Origin: Mesorhizobium escarrei | Lineage (GTDB): Bacteria; Pseudomonadota; Alphaproteobacteria; Rhizobiales; Rhizobiaceae | Assembly: GCF_935825525.1 (NCBI RefSeq) | Contig: NZ_CAKXZT010000126.1 | Coordinates: 30,498 to 94,497 of the forward strand | Direction of reading: 5' to 3' | DNA: 64,000 bases | Part shown: in pieces, positions 8,168 through 17,056 of the stretch | Layout of the letters: every line of letters begins with the position of its first letter | Numbering within the stretch: the stretch's first letter is position 1 | Made by a program: the position numbers and the translations under genes | The notes under the pieces: model-generated | The model's database searches: none | Told to the model about the DNA's origin: nothing | The model's input: only the letters and a program-made list of their open reading frames with translations

Positions 8168-10477
8168 TTATGCGACTTCATGCGTCGTATGGATTCCCAG
8201 TGCGTTGGCGGCGATCAGTGGCAAGTCCTTGGCGCTGATTCTCTCCACCATTGTGACCAATGTCATCAGGTGATCGCTCAGGAACGTGTCGAACTTTGCC
8301 AATGCCGGTTGCGCCAGTCGTGCAGCAAGTTCTTTACCGTCTGGCGCCGGCGAACCAGCTATGTCCTGCAGAGTTTCGATGGCTTTCTCGGCCTCGCATT
8401 CCTGAAGTTCAATCCCATGCCCGAAATGCGATGCTTTGAACTCGCGCGACAGCAATGCCAGGGTTAGCGTCTGTAATTTCCTGGTTCCGACCCAGGGCAA
8501 AATCAGGACGCCCTGCCCATGCGCTATGATTGAACGGCTATCCAGCTGCAGGTCGAGGAAACAACTGCGGGCCTCATCCAGCAGCCGGTTGGCGGCAGGA
8601 TCGAGATAGGGGTACGCCTCATCGGATGCGAGAACCGCGCGCATTGTTGCCACCACGTGATCGTGGATGGCCGCCCCCTTGCCATTGAAATGCGGTGGCT
8701 TTCCAGCCCGTGTCTGCTTGACCATGATGACCCGAGCGCGATCGTCGATTTCGCTGACTTGCCAGCGGCGCCCCGCAAAAATGATGGTTTCGCCCCGTGC
8801 AAGCGGAGAGCTCAGCGGATAGGTGCCGAGCGTGCGTGCATCGTGAATGATCCGGTATTCTCGTTCCGTAGCGAAAACAGCATAGAATTCGTACGATTCC
8901 GTGATCTTTTCGCCGGTCTCTCCGATCATGAGCAAGCCTTCTGGGGCCTGCTCTATCAACTGGTTTTCAGGCGTGGCCATACACCGAAGCAATTCGGCAA
9001 ACAGCGTCCTGCCCACGGCTCGGAAGGGGCCGCGCTCGCACAACAGTTTCCAGGCGACTATCGGGCTTACGCCGCCGGTCTGCACGATCAGTGCCATCAC
9101 TTGATGGAGGAGCGTCGAAAGATGCAATCCAGCTGGCAATGGCGGCTCACACCATCCCGCCCGCAGGCACTCGACCATCGCGATCGACTGAACCAGATCC
9201 AGGCGAAGCCGGTCGATTGGGTGTCGTCCCCTACCAATGGGAGGCTCGATGACGAACATACGCAGCGTTGCAGGCTTTCCGGCCCTGCGGCCGGATCGGC
9301 CGAGGCGCTGGCGCAGTGACGCGACCGAAAAACCCGGCCCGATCTGCGCGATGGTCTCCACCTCGCCAATGTCGATTCCGAGCTCCAGTGTGGTGGTCGC
9401 GACCGCCGTGGTCGGGCGCGGATCGTCTCGAAGCCGCGCTTCGATCTCCTCGCGCATGGCTCTTGCCAGATTGCCATGATGCGGGAAAAACTCATTTGGA
9501 AAGCTCGCTTCGTCGCACATCGAACGCAGCATGTCGGCATAAACCTCGACATTGGCGCGAGATCCGGCAAACAGCAGATTGCTCTGGCCGCGCAGCAGAC
9601 GAAACAAGTCGGCCGCAAGCGCCGCTGGCACCGTCGATTGTTCAAAAGGTTCGGCCGGCTTTCCCGTCGGATCGCCATCGTCTGTGGTGGGCGTGAGATC
9701 GCCTGGTGCGGTGCCGTCCAGCAGATAACCCCGGATCTGCAAACGGACCCCGTTTCCCTCGTCCTTGCCTTCCACGATCGTGACGCTGGCCCCTTTGCCG
9801 GGTCGCAGCGCTTCGGCAGCCAGGCTCATGTCACCAAGTGTTGCCGAAAGACCAATTCGATCGATCCGGTCCCGCACGGTCGCCACTTCGATCCTGTTCA
9901 GGATCGACTGCAGCTGCATGCCTCGCTCGGTGCCTATGAAGGCGTGCAACTCGTCGATAACCACCGCATCGAGGCGCGAAAACATCTGCGCAACCTCCCC
10001 GCCCCTGCGGACGAGCAACGCCTCAAGCGATTCCGGAGTGATCAGCACGATACCCGAAGGTCGTTTTCGTGCACGGGTTTTGGCATCCGCCGACACGTCG
10101 CCATGCCATTTGTGCAGGAGGACGCCGCTGCCTTCGCACAGGCTTTCCAGCCGCCGGTGCTGATCGTTGATCAGCGCCTTCAGCGGGCTGACATAGAGGA
10201 TGGCGAACCCATCGGCGCTGCCTGCGTGTTCGGCATGTCGGGTCAACAATGGCAGGAAGGCGGCTTCGGTCTTGCCGGCGGCAGTGCGTGCGGAGATCAC
10301 GACATCGCCACCCGCGAGGATGACCGGGATAGCTTTTTCCTGAACGTCCCGTAGCGACGGCCATTTCCGCTGCCAAATCCAGCGCCTAACGGGCTCGGAA
10401 AGCGTGTCAAATGCGGAGGGTTGCAAGCTCGTCGTCCGCTTTCCCTTCGACGTCGTCGATGGGCTGGTCGCCTGCAC
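8168..10477 (-). CDS. Lhr-like DEAD/DEAH-box helicase (BrxHI-like)
   Basis: A superfamily 2 helicase of up to 769 residues. Seen in order: the Q-region WPSLRDVQEKAIP, Walker A SARTAAGKTEA, motif Ia VSPLKAL, motif II VVIDELHAF (DELH box), motif III GLSATLGD, and in the second RecA domain TTTLELGIDIG and RQRLGRSGRRAG. It resembles the Lhr-like helicases of BREX and Ter-linked operons rather than the roughly 1,500-residue housekeeping Lhr. It is the last gene of a leftward operon after the BrxD-like ATPase and overlaps that gene's end. The start is uncertain: GTG at 10477 overlaps by 71 bases, and a TTG about 55 bases further in is also plausible. Likely role: ATP-driven DNA translocation in a defence or stress complex. 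Confidence 0.85.
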   Translation of the reverse strand: MQATSPSTTSKGKRTTSLQPSAFDTLSEPVRRWIWQRKWPSLRDVQEKAIPVILAGGDVVISARTAAGKTEAAFLPLLTRHAEHAGSADGFAILYVSPLKALINDQHRRLESLCEGSGVLLHKWHGDVSADAKTRARKRPSGIVLITPESLEALLVRRGGEVAQMFSRLDAVVIDELHAFIGTERGMQLQSILNRIEVATVRDRIDRIGLSATLGDMSLAAEALRPGKGASVTIVEGKDEGNGVRLQIRGYLLDGTAPGDLTPTTDDGDPTGKPAEPFEQSTVPAALAADLFRLLRGQSNLLFAGSRANVEVYADMLRSMCDEASFPNEFFPHHGNLARAMREEIEARLRDDPRPTTAVATTTLELGIDIGEVETIAQIGPGFSVASLRQRLGRSGRRAGKPATLRMFVIEPPIGRGRHPIDRLRLDLVQSIAMVECLRAGWCEPPLPAGLHLSTLLHQVMALIVQTGGVSPIVAWKLLCERGPFRAVGRTLFAELLRCMATPENQLIEQAPEGLLMIGETGEKITESYEFYAVFATEREYRIIHDARTLGTYPLSSPLARGETIIFAGRRWQVSEIDDRARVIMVKQTRAGKPPHFNGKGAAIHDHVVATMRAVLASDEAYPYLDPAANRLLDEARSCFLDLQLDSRSIIAHGQGVLILPWVGTRKLQTLTLALLSREFKASHFGHGIELQECEAEKAIETLQDIAGSPAPDGKELAARLAQPALAKFDTFLSDHLMTLVTMVERISAKDLPLIAANALGIHTTHEVA

Positions 10478-11729
10478 CGCCTCGATCTTCCGCGACGTCC
10501 AATGCGCCGAGCATGTCCTTCCAATCTGTGCCGGGGTTTTGCTGGAGAATCGCGAGCAGATCGACGAAGGCTTTCACCGTGTTGCGCGGAGTCCGAAAAT
10601 AGGCCTCGCCGATCCGGTTGGCGCAATGGTCCATGAAGGCGTGGAGTGCGGCGTCTGGTACGAGCCATTTCTCCTGATCGCCCGCCGCGAAGACGTCGCG
10701 TAGCCGCTCCAGGAGATGGTAGAGTTCCTCCGGCGTCAAGTTCGGCAGATTGACCACCGGGCCGGAATAGTCGGTCAGGCCATTGCCGGCAAAACTGTTT
10801 CCCGCAAGGCGGGACTGCAAGGCCTCGTAGGAGTAGAGCCCGCGCCGCGTGTCGAGCAGAAATTCCGGTGTACCGCCCAGAATGAAACCGATGCCCTGCG
10901 TTGTGCCCTGCAGGACATCGTTGAAGATGCGCAGGATCTGCTCGTAATTCTGTTTACGGGCCTGGGCGCTCTGCAGCTTGTAGAGATTGACGAGTTCGTC
11001 GAGGCAGACCAACAGACCGCCAAAACCAGCGAGCCTTGTGAAACGGGCGAGCAGTCTCAAGCCATCGTAGAAGGACGCGTCGTCGATGATGGTACGCACG
11101 CCCAGATCGCCTCGCGCCTCTGTCTTGGTCGAGTATTCGCCGCGCAACCAACGTAGCGCAGCGTCCTGCAAATTACTGTTTCCTTCCTCGTAGCCCCGCG
11201 CATAGGCAACGATGACGTTTGCGAAGTCATAGCCACCGACCATCTCGCGAAGATCGCCAAGGCCTTCCTTGATGGCGATTTCAATAGTCGTCCCGGTTGA
11301 GGAAGCGCGTTCCGATGCTTTTTGTATGTAGCTTTCCAGAATGTTTCTGAGCGCCCCTCCGTCTGGAGCGGTACGGGTCGCAAGACTGGTGGCGAGCTCG
11401 GCATAAAGCGTACGCGCCTGCCCGCCGGTGGCGTGGATGCGGCGATCCGGAGAAAGGTCGGCCTGACAGACGGAGAGCTTGCGCTGAAGTGCGATCTGCC
11501 TGATGAGAAACAGGAAGAAGGTCTTGCCGGCACCATAGGCGCCTATGACGAGACGGATACTCGACCCGCCGTTGCCGATCCGCTCTATGTCCTGGATCAG
11601 CGCTTCGATCTCGCGCTGGCGCCCCACCTGAATATGCTGGAGGCCGATGCGCGGCACGACACCGGCACGCAAGGCGCTGATGATGGTGTCTCGATCTCTT
11701 GGTTTGATAGGTGGAGGTTTTGTCGTCAT
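10407..11729 (-). CDS. BrxD-like ATP-binding protein (DUF2791)
   Basis: A 440-residue P-loop ATPase of the DUF2791/BrxD type. Walker A GAYGAGKT is at 63-70, a Walker B LLVCLDEL lies near 240, and an arginine-rich AAA/ORC-like region follows. The ATG at 11729 overlaps the TGA of the TerB_C gene (ATGA), so the long upstream extension of the open frame is not used. BrxD proteins occur in BREX type 2-like systems next to an Lhr-like helicase, and the same ATPase-helicase pair is reported beside TerB_N/TerB_C proteins in Ter-type stress and defence operons. Here the order is TerB protein, ATPase, helicase, with both junctions overlapping, implying one protein complex. No BrxL, PglZ or methylase lies nearby, so this is not a full BREX locus. 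Confidence 0.82.
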   Translation of the reverse strand: MTTKPPPIKPRDRDTIISALRAGVVPRIGLQHIQVGRQREIEALIQDIERIGNGGSSIRLVIGAYGAGKTFFLFLIRQIALQRKLSVCQADLSPDRRIHATGGQARTLYAELATSLATRTAPDGGALRNILESYIQKASERASSTGTTIEIAIKEGLGDLREMVGGYDFANVIVAYARGYEEGNSNLQDAALRWLRGEYSTKTEARGDLGVRTIIDDASFYDGLRLLARFTRLAGFGGLLVCLDELVNLYKLQSAQARKQNYEQILRIFNDVLQGTTQGIGFILGGTPEFLLDTRRGLYSYEALQSRLAGNSFAGNGLTDYSGPVVNLPNLTPEELYHLLERLRDVFAAGDQEKWLVPDAALHAFMDHCANRIGEAYFRTPRNTVKAFVDLLAILQQNPGTDWKDMLGALDVAEDRGGAGDQPIDDVEGKADDELATLRI

Positions 11730-13327
11730 GCTGACATTCCTTCGGCAGAGACGGTAAGCGATGGAGACTGGAGAGTAGCCTCGGAAAACAGGCTGGCGGT
11801 GACGATGACAGGGTCCTCGCCGTCCAGGACCAGTTCGTCGAAGCGGTCGAGCGACCAATCGTTGAGTGCTTGCTTCGCCGCGCCGGGCATCAGATCGGCA
11901 ACGCGCACCAAACGCTCAAAATCCGAAGCCGTCCAGGTTTCCCGCTCGATCAGTTGCGACAGAAGCCACGCATAGCGTCGCTCCAGCCCGTCGAAGCGCG
12001 AATCCCCATTGGGCGCCGCGATTTCCTCGATCGCGGGCTGAAGCTCGATCGGCGGCTCTGCTTCGTCCACGAAGATATCGGCAAGGACGCTGGACGTGCT
12101 GCGGGTTTCACGTCGGATCGCTTCGAGACGAGAGATGTCGACACGCGTCGTAGGCGCCCTGGGAGGCGCCGGCGACACCGAAATGCCGGGCGGCTGGATC
12201 CACATAGGGATAACAAGGGGGAGGTCGTCGTTTCCGTCGCGCGGCCTGTTTTGCGGCGCGACACTCCCCTGCAGTCGCAAATACAGGGAGTTTTGGTCCA
12301 GATCCATCTGTCTAAACAGCTTCTCGAGCTGCGACACTTCCCGTGCGTGAAGGGTTCCGTCTGCCACGGCGACTGCCACCAATTCATCGGCAAGATCTTC
12401 GCGGCGGTGTTTTGGCACGTCGCTTATGCGTTTAGTCCAGTCCACTACGCGGCTGGCATCGGCGGCGCAGACCTTGATCTCGGCTTTGAGGCGTACACGT
12501 TCGTGCATCGAGAGGCCGGGCGCCTCGTCGACCTTGTCGAAGAGCCTGCGTTCTTCCAAGGGGTGGAGGAGACCGTCAGCGAAAGCGATCACCATGCCCA
12601 GCATGATCGACAGTTGCATGGGGCGGTAATGCTGGCTCGGTTCGGGATCAGCTTCAGCTTCACGTTCCAGGCCAAAGACCATCGCCGGTTCGTCTGGTTT
12701 TGCCGACCTTAGGGAAAAGGAAGGGTCGGCGGTATGACCATAGCCAAAGGCTGCCAGAATTGCGGCCAGTTCCTTCTGCTTTGCCCGCGGGGAAATTTTA
12801 TTGGGCTCCATCCCAGCCAACTCAGCGAGCTGTTGGATCGATATCAGCGCATCATGACTCGACAGTTCTCGCAGCCGCCTCAACGGCAGACCAGGCAGCC
12901 CTTCACCATTCTTCACGCGCAAACCCAACGGTAGCTGGGCAACAGCCGCAAGGCTAGGCCTTAGTCCTTCCGAACGGCCGAGCATGCGACTGTAGTCGTC
13001 GAGCCGATCCGTGCAGTCGTCGAAGATGCGGCGTGCACCGCCTATCGGTTCGCTGCGGTTTGTGATATCCGGCAGGTCACCGCCAAAGGGGCGGATTGCA
13101 AGATCGAACGTCCCGCTGCAGGCACGGTAGTTGACCTTCAGTTTTCGCACTCCGGCGGCCGGAACGCGCACGCCATTTGGATATTGCTTCTCCACCGCTT
13201 CCGCGAACAGCTCTCGCAAGAGAGTCTGTGCCCGTCGCGCCGGCGTTCGCACCCTCGTTTCGGGGTCGGCAAGAACGTAAGCCAACAAAAGGTCCGGCTC
13301 GATCGCCTCTCCGCTGCGCACCCGCAT
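11726..13327 (-). CDS. TerB/TerB_C-domain protein, downstream half of an interrupted TerB_N-TerB_C gene
   Basis: A 533-residue product with a central TerB-like helical domain (acidic motif IAFADGLLHPLEE and a second VAVADGTLHAREV) and a C-terminal TerB_C region (DWSLDRFDELVLDG). TerB folds bind metal through such acidic loops. The frame continues upstream of the first ATG: codons back to 13360 give EIPIKLKVALG, which fits the family junction between TerB_N and the next domain, and then meets an amber codon at 13361-13363 in the same frame as the TerB_N ORF. The 533-residue product therefore looks like the second half of one ancestral protein. An AGGAG lies just after the amber codon, but no standard start codon sits at the right distance. 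It overlaps the BrxD-like gene downstream. Confidence 0.75.
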   Translation of the reverse strand: MRVRSGEAIEPDLLLAYVLADPETRVRTPARRAQTLLRELFAEAVEKQYPNGVRVPAAGVRKLKVNYRACSGTFDLAIRPFGGDLPDITNRSEPIGGARRIFDDCTDRLDDYSRMLGRSEGLRPSLAAVAQLPLGLRVKNGEGLPGLPLRRLRELSSHDALISIQQLAELAGMEPNKISPRAKQKELAAILAAFGYGHTADPSFSLRSAKPDEPAMVFGLEREAEADPEPSQHYRPMQLSIMLGMVIAFADGLLHPLEERRLFDKVDEAPGLSMHERVRLKAEIKVCAADASRVVDWTKRISDVPKHRREDLADELVAVAVADGTLHAREVSQLEKLFRQMDLDQNSLYLRLQGSVAPQNRPRDGNDDLPLVIPMWIQPPGISVSPAPPRAPTTRVDISRLEAIRRETRSTSSVLADIFVDEAEPPIELQPAIEEIAAPNGDSRFDGLERRYAWLLSQLIERETWTASDFERLVRVADLMPGAAKQALNDWSLDRFDELVLDGEDPVIVTASLFSEATLQSPSLTVSAEGMSA

Positions 13328-13360
13328 CCCGAGGGCGACCTTCAGCTTTATCGGGATCTC

Positions 13361-14941
13361 CTAACTATTTTCCTCGACCTCCAGATCAAACTTTTCCGGC
13401 AACTGAGCCGACTTTAGCTGGTAAGCCGAAAGCAACTCACCAGCGTAACGCTTGAACGAACCATTCCCTCCATACACCTGCAATAGCCGGCAAACCTCGG
13501 CAACGATACCATCGGCGTCGGGTGGGCTTTCCTCCAACATGAGGCGGCGTTCGAGACCGTAGAAATAGAGGAACACGTATCCGATATAGGCGTCGGGATC
13601 GGATCGCGATCCGGCAAGCCAGTCCAGATAGGATTTTCGCGCCGTGGGCGAAATGCTTGAGTAAGACGGCCAGTAGCCCATCGTTTGCCCCAGCGGATCG
13701 CCGTGAATGGCCACGGACAATCTTGGGTCGATCAGGCAGTTTTCCGCGTCGATTGAACTGCCCTGCCTCGGCAGGTGCTCACCTACGTAGATCATGCCGC
13801 CGGAAATGTTATGGCTTCCCACCATTGCTGCTGTATTCGCAGGAATCCAATGTGCCGACTGGCGCGCGGCAGGGCTCGCTCGCACTGCGGGTAGCCGGTC
13901 GAACCACCGCGGCTGGTCCGACCCGGCGGTGTTGGGAACAATAATAGGGCCGCGCTGCCGAATGAGATCCGAAACCTGAGCATTATGCGATGCGAGCGAT
14001 CCTTCGGTTGTCGGCGCTGCGGAAGCGACCTTGGTGTCCTCAATGCTTTGCCAACCCGCTTCTGCGGCTGAAGGATTGGGCACTGGTGTGGGCGGTCTAA
14101 TGGCTCCGCGTTGTCTGATGAAGTCGTGGACAGCTCTATTATGTGCCGCGACAGAACTCGCAATATCTGATGCTAAGGCTTGTTTCTGTTCGACCGGTTG
14201 TCTTTCAACTACAGTATTGGCTGGAACGATCGGATCGTTCCGAACCAAGAGGTGCCTGTTGCTTCTGTCCGATTGGTCGACACCGGTATCAAGTTGGCTG
14301 CCCTTGCTTTCGGAATCCGACGGCTGCGTCTGATCCGTTGCGGCCGTAGGTAGAATGAGAACAGGACCGCGATGTCGAATGGATTCCGCTATCTGAGCAT
14401 TACGCGATGCGAGCGATCCGTCGCTTGTTGTCGTTCCCGGGTTGACCTTGGTAGCCTCTAAGCTTTCCCAACTCGTTTTTGCGGGAGTTGCCGGCTGCCT
14501 GGCTGAAAGATTGGCCCCTGATTTGGGCCCTCGGATTGCTCCTCTCTGACGGATGAAATCGTGGACAGCGGCGTTGTGTGCCGCGATTGAAGCCGCCATG
14601 TTCGGCGACAGGATCGGCGTTTGTTCGACTGGCTGCCTTCTATCAGCAATGCTGGCTGGCACCACGCGATCGTTCGGAATACGCAGGCGGTGCCTGCTAC
14701 TTCTGATCGACAGGTCGAGACCGTGATCAGGTTCGCTGCTCTTGCTTCCGGACCGTGCTGGAACCGGGTCCGCGCCCGGCTTTCTTCGCCGTCTCCGCAA
14801 GAAGAAGAACGCGGTTGCGACCGCTAGCAGGCCCAAATAGATCAAACGCGGTCTGGGGGTGGTTGGCGCCTCGCCGACCTTGTTGGGCTCGGGCTCCAAA
14901 CGATCGGATTTAGCTGACGCCCCCTCAGTGTGCGCCGCCAA
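13361..14941 (-). CDS. Membrane-anchored TerB_N-domain protein, upstream half of interrupted gene
   Basis: A 526-residue product. One membrane segment (about 33-48, LIYLGLLAVATAFFFL) is followed by a poly-arginine stop-transfer. A repeat region follows: a roughly 110-150-residue unit occurs twice (from about 84 and 231), and within it a 20-residue motif of the form AAHNxxVxDFIRQRGxI occurs four times (about 117, 177, 263, 315). Residues 347-526 are a TerB_N domain, with YVGEHL, IDPRLSV, GYWPSYSSISP and YVFLYFYGLERR. The TTG start at 14941 is weak; the frame is open back to about 15055. The amber stop is in frame with the TerB/TerB_C ORF, so the original protein probably held TerB_N, TerB and TerB_C together. 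Confidence 0.75.
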   Translation of the reverse strand: MAAHTEGASAKSDRLEPEPNKVGEAPTTPRPRLIYLGLLAVATAFFFLRRRRRKPGADPVPARSGSKSSEPDHGLDLSIRSSRHRLRIPNDRVVPASIADRRQPVEQTPILSPNMAASIAAHNAAVHDFIRQRGAIRGPKSGANLSARQPATPAKTSWESLEATKVNPGTTTSDGSLASRNAQIAESIRHRGPVLILPTAATDQTQPSDSESKGSQLDTGVDQSDRSNRHLLVRNDPIVPANTVVERQPVEQKQALASDIASSVAAHNRAVHDFIRQRGAIRPPTPVPNPSAAEAGWQSIEDTKVASAAPTTEGSLASHNAQVSDLIRQRGPIIVPNTAGSDQPRWFDRLPAVRASPAARQSAHWIPANTAAMVGSHNISGGMIYVGEHLPRQGSSIDAENCLIDPRLSVAIHGDPLGQTMGYWPSYSSISPTARKSYLDWLAGSRSDPDAYIGYVFLYFYGLERRLMLEESPPDADGIVAEVCRLLQVYGGNGSFKRYAGELLSAYQLKSAQLPEKFDLEVEENS

Positions 14942-14981
14942 AGGCGGCGCCTGGTGGACATCGCCATCAGCTTGCCGGGCT

Positions 14982-15350
14982 TCACCCTGACTTGTTTGTG
15001 GAGTTGTCTTCTTTGGAACACCAGGCTTCTCTAAGCGACGGGTGCGAGTGCGTGGCTATGGGCGTCAACGGGCCACGCGTCACCTGGGGTTGCGGAAAAA
15101 GTGCGGCTGACGTCGCTTCGTCCAAAGTACCGGTCTGACGAAGATTGTTCGCTTTCTGGAAAGCCTTGAGCGCACTGATGGACCGACGTCCCCAAATTCC
15201 GTCCGCGGTCCCGAGATCGTAGCCATGGTCGGCAAGCGCTTGTTGAATCTGCCGAGCGGAATGTTGAGATTCCTGTGAAGTTGCGGGGTCTGTGACGCTC
15301 AGTGCTGTCGCCAAGGCGACCACCACAGTCCAAGAAAATGGCAACCTCAT
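14982..15350 (-). CDS. Secreted peptidoglycan-binding-domain protein
   Basis: A 122-residue product with a signal peptide (MRLPFSWTVVVALATALSVT followed by a small-residue cleavage site) and one PG_binding_1 domain. Typical motifs are IQQALADHGYDLGTADGIWG and RSISALKAFQKANNL. It lies directly upstream of the TerB_N gene on the same strand, in a different frame. The last 25 or so residues look unnatural, while the TerB_N frame is open through the same stretch (back to about 15055). A frameshift that split a secreted PG-binding/TerB_N fusion is therefore possible. As it stands it would be a small periplasmic wall-binding protein. Confidence 0.6.
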   Translation of the reverse strand: MRLPFSWTVVVALATALSVTDPATSQESQHSARQIQQALADHGYDLGTADGIWGRRSISALKAFQKANNLRQTGTLDEATSAALFPQPQVTRGPLTPIATHSHPSLREAWCSKEDNSTNKSG

Positions 15351-15429
15351 CGCTTTTGCCCCGCCGTCCCAGTTTAAGCATAGCTGGGATGAGTTCCTTT
15401 GAGAACTCGCGCTATTACATTTCCTCCGA

Positions 15430-16667
15430 ATGAGGGCGGACGTTCAACAGCAGAAACTGCCGGTCTCATTTGATTGCACTCTTCCCCCTCGAACTCGTCC
15501 TCGTTCAGCCCGAACAGGATCTCCATTCACAATAGCCGATCCTGCGATTACAACGATGGGCCCTAAGGCCGGGCCAAACGAGGCCGGGCCAAACGAGGCC
15601 GGGCTAAATTTCGACCCATGTCCGAAATACGCCGCAAATTTCGGACAATGCGCCACCTGTCGGTCTGCCCACTGCTTATCGCCGATCGATCTCTTGATCA
15701 GGTACAAGCAGACGCAGCGGTGGTTCCGTCGTCAGGGTCCAGCTATTCGTCGGCCTCGACTTCAACGGCCTCCTGGCCGAGGAGGGAAAGGCAGACAAGC
15801 TGAAGTCGCCGCCAATCGAACAGCCGACGCTGCCGCCCGCAACCCAGCCAATCCAGATACGTTCGATTTCTTAAAGTTCGCCAATCGCCAAGTGACCTTC
15901 GCTGGCAGCACTTGGCAACTCGAGTCCGGTCATCATTTTGACAGTGAGAAAGCTCCAACTTGGGACAGCGCTTGGTGCTACACGCGGAGGCTGGCAAACA
16001 CCGGAGTCGAGGTTCAGGTAAGTCTTGTCAACAGAGCCTCACCTCGAAGCCGCAGGCACCGTTGTCATCAATCGAGACACTTGCGTCGGTGGGCCTTGAC
16101 GACAATTCGGCGCGAGAACTCGCCAGCCGTTGCCTCTGGCTCGACGAGGCCAATTTCGCGCCAAACGATTTCGACATGGACCATGAGCGGAAAGAAGCAG
16201 CTGCGGCGGCCCAAGAACTGTCTGTGCAGGACGGATGGGACGCGATCGGTAACGATTTGCCGGGTATGCCCGCTTGGAATGTCTCGCTTGAACAGTGTCG
16301 GGCCCAATGCGAAGCAGATCAGCGCTGCTTAGCACTCACCTAGGATAAGAAGCACGCCGCCTGTTTCATGAAAGACAATGGTTCGATTCTGGTTAGGAGT
16401 CCTGACGCAGTGATGGCGGCGAAGGGGGCCATCCAGGCGAATCTCCAGTACTCCAGCCTCGTTTTCGCCAAGGACACAGTAGTCGTTGGGGCGCTTACCC
16501 GAATGTGCGGAGCAGCTATGCCGACTGCATACTGGCCTGCGCCGCTGATCAGAGATGTCTAGGCTTCAATTTTGATGGTCCGAACAAGATGTGTGCCATG
16601 CTTGACAACGTGACATCATCCTCTCCTTTCAGGGGCGTGACGTCGGGCGTTAAAGCCACCCGCAGTT
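15430..16667 (+). pseudogene. Degenerate gene with two PAN/Apple-like domains
   Basis: Pieces of one protein appear in different frames. From about 15870 one frame reads FLKFANRQVTFAGSTW. Near 16040 it shifts to a frame with LASVGLDDNSAREL and then a PAN/Apple motif, WNVSLEQCRAQCEADQRC. That frame hits a TAG at 16340-16342, where a tryptophan codon would be expected (LALT-stop-DKKHAACFMKD). After about 16490 a second PAN unit continues in another frame (SSYADCILACAADQRCLGFN, then CAMLD) to a stop at 16665-16667. At least two frameshifts and one nonsense change make this a pseudogene. The 5' boundary is uncertain. The ancestor was probably a secreted protein with C-terminal carbohydrate- or protein-binding PAN domains. 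Confidence 0.6.
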
Positions 16668-16671
16668 AGGG

Positions 16672-16900
16672 TCTTTGATGTCATCCAAACGGCTGCGTGA
16701 ACGAAGGCGTATGGCGCCTTCTTGTTCTTGGGCACGCCGGCGATCCAACGATCCAACTCGGATAGTCTGGATTTCTGCGGCGTTAGTATCGAGTAAGCCA
16801 CGGCGGCGACCTGCATGTGCCCGCCGTCCCACCAGGCCAGCGCAGGAGCCGATGATAGGATCAACGAAAGAACGGAACCAACGACGAGCGCACCACGCAT
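16672..16900 (-). pseudogene. Truncated S1/P1 nuclease N-terminus
   Basis: From an ATG at 16900 with a GGAGG six bases upstream, the reading gives a signal peptide (MRGALVVGSVLSLILSSAPALA) and then WWDGGHMQVAAVAY, the zinc-binding N-terminus of S1/P1 nucleases, where the mature Trp and a GHM histidine are ligands. The frame continues to FVHAAVWM and then goes wrong; the expected DDIKDP follows in another frame before a stop near 16675. Only about 80 of the usual 270 or so residues remain. It is convergent with the PAN-domain pseudogene, so the rest was probably lost in a rearrangement at about 16670. Confidence 0.65.
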
Positions 16901-17056
16901 GTATTCCTCCCCGACGCCGATACTTTGCTGATCTATCAACTGTAGACGACGCGGCAATGACGGCAATGGTGCCTTCAGGAAAAGTCGAACCTCTTCTGGA
17001 TTCGACAACAAAAGACAAATGGCGCATGATCTTGCCTGGGTTGGGGAAATTCATTC

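Noticed and set aside
8168..11729. A complete BREX system
   Set aside because: Only BrxD-like and BrxHI-like genes are present; PglX, PglZ, BrxC and BrxL are missing.
13361..14941. Direct repeats that could be mistaken for a CRISPR array or tandem DNA repeat
   Set aside because: The repeats are protein-coding, diverged at the DNA level and spaced unevenly.
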